Below the pieces are notes generated by a model. It searched no databases, had not been told where the DNA came from, and saw only the letters and a list, made by a program, of their open reading frames with translations. A stretch of DNA of 52,184 bases from Bacteriovoracaceae bacterium. Its GTDB lineage: Bacteria; Bdellovibrionota; Bacteriovoracia; Bacteriovoracales; Bacteriovoracaceae. Location: contig JADHTQ010000029.1 of assembly GCA_016784965.1 (NCBI GenBank), positions 1 through 52,184 of the forward strand, written 5' to 3'. Positions within the stretch are counted from its first letter, which is position 1; every line of letters begins with the position of its first letter. This document shows, piece after piece, positions 1-7,841 of this stretch. The position numbers and the translations under genes are program-made.

Positions 1-117
1 GCTGGTGTAAATATCTTCGATTATTTAGTGTGGTTGCAAAAAAACAAAGAAGATGTAAAGCAAAATAGCGAAAAATATCTCCCATGGAACTTTAAACCAG
101 AAGATATGATAAATTAA
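1..117 (+). CDS. IS66-family transposase, C-terminal fragment
   Basis: The window opens inside a reading frame that runs 38 codons to a TAA. The visible tail, with GVNIFDYLVWLQKN near its start and LPWNF close to its end, resembles the very C-terminus of IS66 (TnpC-type) transposases, which typically finish with a conserved PWN(Y/F) motif a few residues before the stop. The N-terminus and catalytic DDE core lie outside the window, so intactness cannot be judged. The frame ends only about 20 bases before a plausible element terminus, as is usual for IS66. Assignment is from motif memory only. Confidence 0.6.
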   Translation, partial: AGVNIFDYLVWLQKNKEDVKQNSEKYLPWNFKPEDMIN

Positions 118-138
118 GCAGATTCACCGCAAGGGTAC
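1..138 (+). mobile_element. Right end of an IS66-like insertion sequence
   Basis: The transposase tail is followed by a short spacer and by a sequence ending in GGGTAC at 133-138. Read outwards on the other strand it starts GTAC and includes GCGGTGAA, similar in style to IS66-family terminal repeats, which usually begin GTAA. The exact boundary is a guess because the left end and the target duplication are not in the window. Confidence 0.35.
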
Positions 139-187
139 ATAAAATTTCACTGAAAGTTGATAAGTCCTAAATTTCTCCAACATACTA

Positions 188-257
188 GCTCTCCTCGGTT
201 GGCAATTAATGGGGATTCGCGCGCATGGGGCCCCATTACTTGCCAACCGAGGAGAGC
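188..257. repeat. 27-bp inverted repeat with 16-base loop
   Basis: Arms at 188-214 and 231-257 are reverse complements with a single mismatch. The loop (215-230) is GC-rich and contains GCGCGC. The arm core is CTCTCCTCGGTTGGCAA. A transcript would form a very stable hairpin. No T-run follows on either strand, so it is not a standard intrinsic terminator. It sits about 50 bases beyond the putative IS66 end. Confidence 0.85.
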
Positions 258-282
258 GGTCTCAAAACCAAAAACCCAAATC

Positions 283-334
283 CAAACCGCTCACCCAAAC
301 CGCTCACCCAAACCGTTCACACAAACCGTTCACA
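283..334. repeat. 13-bp tandem repeat, four copies
   Basis: Units at 283-295, 296-308, 309-321 and 322-334 follow the pattern CAAACCGYTCACM. The first two copies are identical to each other, and so are the last two, suggesting stepwise duplication of a two-unit block. A degenerate partial copy follows. Function unknown. Confidence 0.8.
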
Positions 335-566
335 CAAACTTCCACCCCAAACTTAATAAACAACAGGTAAATCATACCTACCAAAAAATTCACCTACCAG
401 AAGTGACAACTTTTCAAGGTACCCTCTTTCTATCAACTTACCCCTCCCCCCCAAATATTTACAATCGTTTACATCCAACAATTAACCCCTCCCCCACCCC
501 ACCTTGTTTAAAATTTACATCTCAAGTATAATGAGAAAGCAAACAACGCAGGTGAGAGAGGAAACC

Positions 567-1844
567 ATGGCACAAAACAGATACTCCCAATACCTTTACC
601 AAGACTTTCTCCAATACTGTAAATATTTTTTGTTATTATCATCGTGCATGCTCCTTATCTCCTGCAAAACCCCAAATGCCAACAAGCAGTTTGGTTACGA
701 TGGAGTTGATAGCTTCGGTCGTTTGGGTGAACAATATCAAAATACTTCAAGACGACCTACTACCTTCAACACAATCCCCAGAACCTATGATGTCAGTAAC
801 ACATTAAGCGACTTAACCGACCCTCCAAGCAAATGCCCCTCCACTTCAGGCGGAGCAGACTCTATAAACATCTACGGAGCAGGCCGAACATTTCAATCAT
901 CTAAAGGCCCTGGCTCCAAAACAGTATATAGCAAAAATCTCAAAAAAATTCTTCAAGCTGCAATGAGAAAGTCTGGGATACCAAAGAATTGTTACACGGC
1001 AACCCTAACTGATTTAACAAAAAATCCCAAACGTCCAGAAGAGGTCACTCTTGGTAAGAGAAAAAGTAATGAATGGAGTGCAAGTATTTATAAAGTCCTA
1101 ACCCTCTTGGCGGTTGTGAAAAAAGTTAATGATGGGAGACTCAATCAACATAGCAGAGTTGGTACAAAGCATCGTGCATGTTCTAGATATGCAAACAAGA
1201 ACATCAAACAGCTTCTCGACTTAATGATTAAAAAGTCAAGTAACCCTGCCACTCGCTGTGCTAAAGCAATAGCAGGTGGAGCAAGTACGGTAAATAAAGT
1301 TGCAAAAAACTTTGGAATCCGCGGATTTAATACAGGAGCCAGTGGCCGAGGGGGAACGGGAAGCTCCAAGGGCATATCCCAATTTTACACAAAACTCCAA
1401 AATAACGAATACGGCTTTTCTTCTTCTAATTTGAAGCTCATGAAAAATGTGCTCAATCCTCCAAACAGTGCAAGGTTCCCAGAGGGTTTACATCGACTAG
1501 GAATTCCATCAAAAAATATCTTAAGAAAAGGTGGCTCCTATTATACAAGTAACTTAGGCAAACGAATTATTGCCGATAGCGCGTCTGTCACTATTCCAAA
1601 CTGCCGCCATCAAAACGGAAACCAATGTCGCTTTAACTTAGTTGTAAAAGTACAAGGTCCAAGTTGTTCTAAAAAACTGCTCCCAACTTCTATCCGTGAT
1701 AAAAATAAGCGCCAAACGATGCGTGCCCTGAGTACGGCAATTTCCGAAGTTACAAAAAGCATTGCACACAAATATGGAGGATCACGATCAGGTTCTTCCA
1801 GTAGTTTTGGTGGCAATGACGATGACGATGACGACGACTTTTAG
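567..1844 (+). CDS. Beta-lactamase/PBP-fold lipoprotein
   Basis: Predicted 425-residue outer-membrane or periplasmic lipoprotein. The chosen ATG follows GAGAGG at a good distance; an upstream in-frame ATG at 504 lacks such a site. A hydrophobic stretch ends in the lipobox LISC (Cys33). The body carries the three spaced motifs of serine beta-lactamases and penicillin-binding proteins: SIYK (S173-K176, SxxK), SSN (224-226, replacing SDN) and KGG (321-323, replacing KTG). Spacing resembles class A enzymes. It ends in a Gly/Ser linker and seven consecutive Asp residues. It could be a beta-lactamase, a small DD-peptidase or an inactive relative; the altered second and third motifs make a classical lactamase uncertain. 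Known of the family: acylation of the SxxK serine by D-Ala-D-Ala peptides or beta-lactams. Confidence 0.7.
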   Translation: MAQNRYSQYLYQDFLQYCKYFLLLSSCMLLISCKTPNANKQFGYDGVDSFGRLGEQYQNTSRRPTTFNTIPRTYDVSNTLSDLTDPPSKCPSTSGGADSINIYGAGRTFQSSKGPGSKTVYSKNLKKILQAAMRKSGIPKNCYTATLTDLTKNPKRPEEVTLGKRKSNEWSASIYKVLTLLAVVKKVNDGRLNQHSRVGTKHRACSRYANKNIKQLLDLMIKKSSNPATRCAKAIAGGASTVNKVAKNFGIRGFNTGASGRGGTGSSKGISQFYTKLQNNEYGFSSSNLKLMKNVLNPPNSARFPEGLHRLGIPSKNILRKGGSYYTSNLGKRIIADSASVTIPNCRHQNGNQCRFNLVVKVQGPSCSKKLLPTSIRDKNKRQTMRALSTAISEVTKSIAHKYGGSRSGSSSSFGGNDDDDDDDF

Positions 1845-1978
1845 AATTTAAAAAATCTATTATCTAAAATAACCCTCAAAAACCAGCAAGATTTTCCCAC
1901 ACCCCACAAATCCCGACTAAACCACAATAGCTTTAATCAATCTGTCCGATAAGTAATTGATACGCTGCCCCTCGAAGT

Positions 1979-2668
1979 ATGGCGAAAGGGCAAAAAGGGC
2001 GAAAAATGTATCAGTTGCTGAATTTGTTTTCAAATATTCCCAACATCAATGATTACAATTGGTATGGCGGGGCTCCACATAAATCTCTTTGGAAACGAAT
2101 GTTCTCCCTGTACCCCATCAATCTGGCAAAAAATGGTAGTTTAATGTTGTTAAATTATGACCTTCTGTTGAAATTGTGGGAGAAAAACTTACTAACATCT
2201 ATTTTTTATAAAAAACATAACAAACTATACCTTTGTAAAGACGACCAACTGGTGACCAATAGCTCAATTGACCAGATTCAACTTCTAACTCACGCGCGCC
2301 TAACCACATCACCTCGTGAAGTGGTGCAGATTAAAGTCCATACGTTGGGGGGTACACCGGTTTATTCTAAAATAACTTATGGAAAAAACAACTCTGTCGA
2401 TTGCATAAAAGGCTTGATGCAAAAAATTCAAACAATAATCCATCATACCAAAACACAGGGGCAAAATATTGTAGAAATTCAAATTAATCATACTCACCCA
2501 TCGCTAGATTTCATTGCAAACGAAGGCGACAATCTCAAATTTATTTTAAATGGTTTGGGAAAACAAGACTGCATCACCGGAGCGCAGTTGTGTCAATTTA
2601 TCGACTATCCGCTCACTATTTCGGCGATCACTCCAGGTCAGCTAACTTACTCCAAAACGTGGAGTTGA
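1979..2668 (+). CDS. Uncharacterised protein, possible JAMM/MPN-like C-terminus
   Basis: A 229-residue protein I do not recognise with confidence; no signal peptide, probably cytoplasmic. The start at 1979 is taken as listed, but ATG 2006 (residue 10) is also possible, since AAGGGC lies just upstream of it. The C-terminal third has a beta-strand followed by HTHP (H171, H173), then after about 20 residues GKQD (D197), then PLTISAITPGQLTY near the end. This order resembles JAMM/MPN metalloproteases (HxHP ... SxxD ... hydrophobic strand), although the serine is a Gly and the loop is long. Function is not assigned. It stands alone between two unrelated genes. Confidence 0.55.
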   Translation: MAKGQKGRKMYQLLNLFSNIPNINDYNWYGGAPHKSLWKRMFSLYPINLAKNGSLMLLNYDLLLKLWEKNLLTSIFYKKHNKLYLCKDDQLVTNSSIDQIQLLTHARLTTSPREVVQIKVHTLGGTPVYSKITYGKNNSVDCIKGLMQKIQTIIHHTKTQGQNIVEIQINHTHPSLDFIANEGDNLKFILNGLGKQDCITGAQLCQFIDYPLTISAITPGQLTYSKTWS

Positions 2669-2770
2669 CACTGTATAATTAAGTAATTATTTACATTTTT
2701 AGTTTTACTTTCAAAAAGAAATTAGCTTATATGAGATATAAACTTGAATGAAAACCTCTAGGTGGAAACT

Positions 2771-4426
2771 ATGACGAAAAAAATTATGATAAGAGATCTA
2801 ACTCTTAGGGATGGACAGCAGTCCCAACTGGCCACAAGAATGACCCAAGCCCAAGTTGATAAAGTCCTACACCATTTTCCCGATGCCAATTTTCATGCAA
2901 TGGAAGTTTGGGGGGGAGCAGTACCTGACTCGGTTATGCGGTTTTTAAACGAAGATCCATGGGAAAGGTTGGCCAAAATAAAAAAAGTTATCGGCAATAC
3001 TTCCAAGTTGACAGCACTATCTCGCGGCAGAAATCTATTTGGCTATAATCCCTATCCCGAAAAGGTTATTGAAGGATTCAATAGAAACGCCATTGAGGTT
3101 GGCATTGATATTATGCGAATATTTGACGCACTAAACGATATACCAAATATGGCCCCCACTATTGATATTGTGGGTAAAAATGGAGGTCAGGTTGATGCTG
3201 CCGTTTGCTATACAGTTGATTCTCACTTTACCTTAAAAGAAAAGATCGCTGCATTCTTTCAGGGTAAAAAACTACCTCAAAACCTCTTTGATGATGAGTA
3301 CTTTATAGATAAAGCCGTGCAATTAGACCAATTTGGACCAGATATTATTACACTTAAAGATATGGCCGGTCTGCTCGATCCTGCACGAGCATCGACACTG
3401 CTTAAAAAAATTAAAGACAAAATTAAGGCCCCTCTTAATCTGCACACCCATTGCACTCCTGGTTTTGGACTTGCTTCAACGGTCATGGGTATGATTAGTG
3501 GCTGCGATATTATCGATACCTGCATTTTAAATTTTGCTGGTGGGCCTGCTGCACCACCATTTGAGCTGATCTACTTTTTTGCAAATAAGATGGGAATCGA
3601 TACGGGTGTTAACTTGGAAGCAGTCGGCGAAATAAATGTCAAGTTAGCAGAGATTAGAAAAGAGCTGGGGCAATTTGATAAAACAAAAATGTTACCCAGG
3701 CCCTTTAATATCGGCAAGGATACTCTTCCAAAAGAGATTGAAAAGCATTTTGATACAGGCGTCGAAATGATAGAGAAGAAAAACTTTAATGGGCTACTTG
3801 AGGAAGTCTACAAGATAGAAAAATACTTCAACTTACCAGCACCAAATGTCGCAGTCAGATTGGCACAAATTCCTGGGGGTATGTACACCAATATGGTCGA
3901 TCAGTTAGAGGTAATGAAGCTGTCTCATCTTTTTGACGAAGTTTTAGAGACTATTCCATCTGTTCGCCTCAAGGCCGGCTGTCCACCACTGGTAACACCT
4001 ACTAGCCAAATTGTTGGATCACAGGCAGTAAATGGGGTGGTAAATAGCGCCAAGGAAATTCCCTTTTATAAAAATGCCACATCTCAATATGTAAACCTGG
4101 TAAAGGGTAGTTATGGTAAAACGCCATTTCCTGTCGAGGAAGAATTTCGCTTTGAACTTGCTGGAACTCGTCAAGAAACAGCGTTTGACCCCTCGAGTTA
4201 TAAAAAGCCTGACAACCCAGTTCTTCCGGAGTATGGCAACGTTACTCTTGCAAAAGATGAAAAAGAGATGTTGCTGCTCGAGCTTTTTCCGGCGGTGGCA
4301 AAAAAATACTTAAGCGGAAAACGCAAAGATGCGTTCCTACAAGAGGTGGAAGAGCAAGACAGGATCGAACAGGGCAAGATTGAGTCCCTGTATCAAGCTG
4401 TCAGCGGAAACTATCTTGGCATATAG
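2771..4426 (+). CDS. Biotin-independent carboxyltransferase subunit (transcarboxylase 5S / PycB / OadA type)
   Basis: A 551-residue member of the pyruvate/oxaloacetate carboxyltransferase family, which moves CO2 between carboxybiotin and pyruvate. ATG 2771 is preferred over GTG 2762 because AGGTGG sits just upstream. Visible motifs are RDLTLRDGQQSQLATRM at the N-terminus, DALND, TLKDMAGLLDP (the lysine expected to be carbamylated) and LHTHC (metal-binding HxH), all typical of the TIM-barrel domain. The C-terminal region continues the family's second domain but there is no AMKM biotin-attachment site, so the protein must work with a separate carrier. The biotin carrier encoded at 37414-37875 is a candidate partner. 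Alternatives are the B subunit of two-subunit pyruvate carboxylase, the alpha subunit of oxaloacetate decarboxylase lacking its biotin domain, or a transcarboxylase 5S subunit. Confidence 0.85.
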   Translation: MTKKIMIRDLTLRDGQQSQLATRMTQAQVDKVLHHFPDANFHAMEVWGGAVPDSVMRFLNEDPWERLAKIKKVIGNTSKLTALSRGRNLFGYNPYPEKVIEGFNRNAIEVGIDIMRIFDALNDIPNMAPTIDIVGKNGGQVDAAVCYTVDSHFTLKEKIAAFFQGKKLPQNLFDDEYFIDKAVQLDQFGPDIITLKDMAGLLDPARASTLLKKIKDKIKAPLNLHTHCTPGFGLASTVMGMISGCDIIDTCILNFAGGPAAPPFELIYFFANKMGIDTGVNLEAVGEINVKLAEIRKELGQFDKTKMLPRPFNIGKDTLPKEIEKHFDTGVEMIEKKNFNGLLEEVYKIEKYFNLPAPNVAVRLAQIPGGMYTNMVDQLEVMKLSHLFDEVLETIPSVRLKAGCPPLVTPTSQIVGSQAVNGVVNSAKEIPFYKNATSQYVNLVKGSYGKTPFPVEEEFRFELAGTRQETAFDPSSYKKPDNPVLPEYGNVTLAKDEKEMLLLELFPAVAKKYLSGKRKDAFLQEVEEQDRIEQGKIESLYQAVSGNYLGI

Positions 4427-4559
4427 GTGGTGTGCAAGCACAAATAAATAGTTATTTGATAAACTAGATCACAGCACATCCCCCAAACTAAAAATTCTTA
4501 TATAAAACTGGCATATGATGTTAAAGTTATATTGTATTGAATCAGTCATAGGAGGAAAA

Positions 4560-5018
4560 ATGAGAACTAAAATTTATACACTAATTATATTGTTATTTAG
4601 CTGTTTTGCTGCACATGCTGCTGCTCCTTCTACTGACAGAATTGAATACCTATTTAGCTTATTAAAGATGAAACAAAATCACCAAGCAACCATCACTCAA
4701 ATGGTTCAAAGACAAACCGGGGCCCAGTCTGGTCTCCAAGATTTTTATCAAGAATATTCCAGTTTTTTAAACCAAACCCTGGGTTGGGATGTTCTAAAAG
4801 GCGATATCATCACGATGTGGAAGAAATCATTCACTGCAGAAGATATCAAAGGAATAATCAAATTTTACGAAACTAAAGTGGGCCAAAAAACTGTTGTAGT
4901 AGTGCCACAGCTGATGACTTATGGGCAAAACATTGCCATGAAGCGACTTGCAAACAATCAAGATAAATTACAACAGTTAATGAAAAAGCTACAAGCACAG
5001 GTGAAGAAGTCTAACTAA
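4560..5018 (+). CDS. Exported DUF2059-type protein
   Basis: A 152-residue secreted protein. The start follows a strong GGAGG at ideal spacing; upstream in-frame starts lack this. Residues 1-20 form a Sec signal peptide ending near AAHAAA. The C-terminal half reads FTAEDIKGIIKFYETKVGQK, followed by VVPQLM, which is the signature of the DUF2059 family (helical periplasmic proteins of unknown function). The protein is Gln/Lys-rich at its end. It sits 57 bases upstream of another exported protein gene on the same strand. Confidence 0.8.
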   Translation: MRTKIYTLIILLFSCFAAHAAAPSTDRIEYLFSLLKMKQNHQATITQMVQRQTGAQSGLQDFYQEYSSFLNQTLGWDVLKGDIITMWKKSFTAEDIKGIIKFYETKVGQKTVVVVPQLMTYGQNIAMKRLANNQDKLQQLMKKLQAQVKKSN

Positions 5019-5075
5019 ACTAAGGCCTCTGTCTAAAAGTGGACACTGTTTGCAGCTAAAAGCAGGAGTTGTATT

Positions 5076-7160
5076 ATGCAATATTTAGTAACAATCTTAA
5101 TTCTCATTACACTTTCAATTGGCCCAATGGTTAAACCAGACTCTGCCCATGCTAGCATGGACTCGGCAATGGAAACGATGATGTGGGGAACATTTGGCCT
5201 AACGATGATAGATGGCATTTCAAAACTCGGCAGCAACAGTAGTGGTGGCGGCAGCGGCATGGGCGGCGGCGGCGGCGGTATGATGGGCGGTGGTGGCGGA
5301 ATGAATCCGATGATGATGATGATGATGATGGGTGCTATGAGCGGCAAAGGTGGCGGCGGTGGTAATAACATGATGCCGATGATGATGATGATGATGATGG
5401 GCGGCGGCGGCATGGGTGGCGGAACTGCCGGTATCAGAAACCTAGCAATGATGTCGGCAATGATGGCAAGCCAAGAAGGCTCTAATAACCTAATGAAAGG
5501 CATGTCTGCGGCAATGTTAGTAGCAGGAATTGGTGTGACAATTGCAGAAATGAATGGCTCTATTGGAGGCGGCCAAGGAGGTGGCGGAGGTAGAGGTGGA
5601 TATGCTGGTGGAGGTGGACAACCTCATGCTACCGTTGCAAGGCAAGGTGGACAGCCTTATGCTACAGTTGCAGGGCATGGTGGACAGCCTCATGCTACAG
5701 TTGTAGGACCAGATGGGCAATCTTATACAACATTTACAGGGCCACAGGGACTAAAATATTTGAAAGGGGCAAATGGAAAAGTTTATCATAGTGGGCCAGA
5801 CGGAAAACTATTCGAAGTAGTTGGAGTACCTGGACTTGGTGACAATGTTGGACTTCCTGGTATTGCTGGTGCAGGTCCAGCATCATTTGGAACTGGTGCA
5901 GCTAATGTTTCATGTAATACTGCAGTATATTCTTCAGATCCAGCAGCAGTATCAAGAACTGAAAATGAAGAGGCAAAAATCAGGGCCTTAATTCAAATGG
6001 CAGTATTGGCCCAATACGATCCTCAAGATTTCTATGAAAAAAGAAAAAAAGGTGACAAAAAAAGAACCTACAAGGATATAACTCTAGCGATTAAAACCGC
6101 AAAGAAATACTTGCATAATGAGACAAGAGCGTTAAAAGATCGCGCATGGTGGCGCAATGATATGGAGGGAGATGACATCATTGCAAGTGCAGAAAGCATC
6201 GATAAATCTTTTGTAGGGGCGATCAATGTTCAAAAAGAAAAACTGGGAGACATTGAGGATCGCAACACCCTTATGTTAATTAATGCTAGAACTTATGCTC
6301 TTATGTTCCAAAAGATTCAGCGAAATGCATCAGAGCTTGCCAACGCAAGAAAGCGTAAGATTGATCGGATGTCCAAAGAAATTAAAAGCTCTTCTCTACT
6401 TTTAGACCCCGACCTTCCACCAAATGCTACACCGGAAGCTAAGCAAAAGCGTGTGACAGAAACAAGCCATATGAAAACTTATTTAGTAAATGCACTAGAG
6501 CACAGTGAACATGTTCTTCAGTGCCCAGAAGGTCAACAACAAAATAGTGACAATGAAGGAGCAAGTGCTGAAGATGCAAATGCTGAAGATACAAGTGCAA
6601 ATGAAGGGGGAAGTGAAGTGCCACCAAAACCTTGTGACCGAAAATTTGAGAAAAAACATATCTATGTTGATGGACTCTTTAACTGTCTTTATATTGGCGA
6701 AAAATGTAAAAAAGACTTTATGGTAAAAGATGTTATCGCCCAAAAAGTGCTGCTTAAAAGTAAGGTCAACTTGCATCCTTTAATAAAAGATGGTTTTCGC
6801 AAACTATATGGGCTATCTACCAAAAAGAAAAAATCAGACCAGCACAGCTTTCTTGCATTATCGCCTTCTAAGCTTGAGGATAAAACTGCAGCAGCTTTAA
6901 TGACCCTGCAACCTTTTAGTGACATAGAAGCGGCAACTGACCTTCCGGGCAGAGTTGCACGATATCATCAGAATTTAAGAAACTATCTTTTGCATCCAGC
7001 AACTAGGGCACCAATTTGGTCAGCAATTGCTGAGTCACTCGATCTAGTAACAAGAAAGGGCGAACTTGTAGATGCCATGCTTCACAATCGACGTTGTAAA
7101 CTTGACGAAATTACTGAAGCTGCAAGAGAAGCTGAAGAAGCCATAAAAGACAGAGAATAG
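5076..7160 (+). CDS. Exported Gly/Met-rich repeat protein
   Basis: A 694-residue protein with an N-terminal signal peptide (cleavage likely near SAHAS, residue about 27) and a CAGGAG ribosome site. Residues 50-120 are almost only Gly and Met and include two runs of seven Met. Residues 180-223 hold four 11-residue repeats of the type GGQPHATVAxx, and the following stretch (PQGLKYLKGANGKVYHSGPDGKLF) continues a beta-rich, glycine-punctuated pattern. The remaining 400 residues are helical and charged, with several Cys (CPEGQQQ, CDRKFEKKH, CLYIGEKCKKD) and an acidic, low-complexity linker around residues 490-515. I recognise no family. A surface or envelope protein with a flexible N-terminal region is likely. 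The preceding gene also encodes an exported protein, so they may be co-transcribed. Confidence 0.75.
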   Translation: MQYLVTILILITLSIGPMVKPDSAHASMDSAMETMMWGTFGLTMIDGISKLGSNSSGGGSGMGGGGGGMMGGGGGMNPMMMMMMMGAMSGKGGGGGNNMMPMMMMMMMGGGGMGGGTAGIRNLAMMSAMMASQEGSNNLMKGMSAAMLVAGIGVTIAEMNGSIGGGQGGGGGRGGYAGGGGQPHATVARQGGQPYATVAGHGGQPHATVVGPDGQSYTTFTGPQGLKYLKGANGKVYHSGPDGKLFEVVGVPGLGDNVGLPGIAGAGPASFGTGAANVSCNTAVYSSDPAAVSRTENEEAKIRALIQMAVLAQYDPQDFYEKRKKGDKKRTYKDITLAIKTAKKYLHNETRALKDRAWWRNDMEGDDIIASAESIDKSFVGAINVQKEKLGDIEDRNTLMLINARTYALMFQKIQRNASELANARKRKIDRMSKEIKSSSLLLDPDLPPNATPEAKQKRVTETSHMKTYLVNALEHSEHVLQCPEGQQQNSDNEGASAEDANAEDTSANEGGSEVPPKPCDRKFEKKHIYVDGLFNCLYIGEKCKKDFMVKDVIAQKVLLKSKVNLHPLIKDGFRKLYGLSTKKKKSDQHSFLALSPSKLEDKTAAALMTLQPFSDIEAATDLPGRVARYHQNLRNYLLHPATRAPIWSAIAESLDLVTRKGELVDAMLHNRRCKLDEITEAAREAEEAIKDRE
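5310..5399 (+). repeat. Two (ATG)7 trinucleotide tracts
   Basis: Perfect runs of seven ATG triplets at 5310-5330 and 5379-5399 encode the poly-Met stretches of the exported Gly/Met-rich protein. Each is preceded by CCG. The region between and around them is GGC/GGT-rich. Changes in copy number would keep the frame and alter the number of Met residues. Confidence 0.9.
5613..5744 (+). repeat. 33-bp coding repeat, four copies
   Basis: Units at 5613-5645, 5646-5678, 5679-5711 and 5712-5744 each encode an 11-residue GGQPxATVxxx repeat. The first three are close in sequence; the fourth (DGQSYTTFTGP) is diverged. Confidence 0.85.
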
Positions 7161-7838
7161 TTAGCGTACTTCTTCAAGTAGATGTTCGATCACAAAAGCG
7201 CAATTATTCATTGCCTGAGATAAGTTCTTGGCAAAACTAGACGGAACTTCATCTCTGGCATTGTCTGTAATTGCCCGCACTTCTAAAAAAGGGATTTGGT
7301 GGAAACGACTAGCTCTAGCACCCCCGGCTCCCTCCCAAGCAACAACCAAAGCATTAGTGTCTTGGTAGAGTTGATCGGCCCTTTGAGCATCAACAATATC
7401 TTCATCTCCACTGGCAATCTTTCCCAAGTGGACTTTAAAATTTGGATGTTGAAAGAGCTTTGCCTTGCCTAAAAGTTCAGTGTTACCTACAAAGCTGGGG
7501 TTTAAAGCATCTTTATCGAACTTTTCATTGTAGTCGTGCTCAACTGTCTGGCTTGCCACAACTACATCAAAAACATCTACAGTTGTACAAAGACTGCCGC
7601 AACTGCCAGCACAAATTACTTGTGAAACATTTTTTAAGGTAGAGATTAAAAAGCTCGTTTGAATTCCAAATTGCACTTTACCATGGCCACCAATGGCACA
7701 ATAGAGCTTTAGTTGTGGTATATAAGAGACATTCAAATATTTAATTTTAATATTTTCTATCTTTAATTTTTTGCTTTTAAAATAATTTAATATGGGAGTT
7801 AGCTCTCCCTTTAAGGGACTAACGAGTAACGTACACAT
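7161..7838 (-). CDS. mtnN: MTA/SAH nucleosidase-like protein
   Basis: A 225-residue member of the nucleoside phosphorylase superfamily. The N-terminal half contains IGGHGKVQ and ICAGSCGSL, matching the glycine-rich nucleoside-site strands. IASGDED near residue 142 matches the IASGD loop of 5'-methylthioadenosine/S-adenosylhomocysteine nucleosidases. AWEGAGGARAS supplies the ribose-binding Glu (E169) and AITDNA the catalytic Asp (D192). Known chemistry: hydrolysis of the N-glycosidic bond of MTA, SAH and 5'-deoxyadenosine. Futalosine hydrolase is an alternative, as it shares the fold. The gene starts three bases after the moaA stop, with GGTGG as ribosome site, so it is co-transcribed with moaA. 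Confidence 0.75.
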   Translation of the reverse strand: MCTLLVSPLKGELTPILNYFKSKKLKIENIKIKYLNVSYIPQLKLYCAIGGHGKVQFGIQTSFLISTLKNVSQVICAGSCGSLCTTVDVFDVVVASQTVEHDYNEKFDKDALNPSFVGNTELLGKAKLFQHPNFKVHLGKIASGDEDIVDAQRADQLYQDTNALVVAWEGAGGARASRFHQIPFLEVRAITDNARDEVPSSFAKNLSQAMNNCAFVIEHLLEEVR

Positions 7839-7841
7839 TGA

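Larger units (their letters stand above)
118..566. other. Non-coding repeat-rich region after the IS end
   Basis: This 449-base stretch has no convincing gene. It holds the end of the IS66-like element, a near-perfect 27-bp inverted repeat and a 13-bp tandem repeat, then a C-rich strand with several runs of five to seven C. An open frame at 157-531 crosses both repeats and has low-complexity content (Pro, Thr, Gln, Lys), no clear ribosome binding site and no recognisable domain; I treat it as spurious. The last 30 bases carry the ribosome binding site of the lipoprotein gene that follows. Confidence 0.6.

Noticed and set aside
157-531. Open frame of 124 codons
   Set aside because: It crosses the 27-bp inverted repeat and the 13-bp tandem repeat, has low-complexity composition, no ribosome site and no domain.
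2665-2679. TTGACA next to TATAAT before the 5S-like gene
   Set aside because: The boxes are only three bases apart, so they cannot form one promoter.
5033-5503. Minus-strand frame rich in Ile and Pro
   Set aside because: It is the mirror of the ATG/GGC repeats of the exported Gly/Met-rich protein; composition is an artefact of those repeats.
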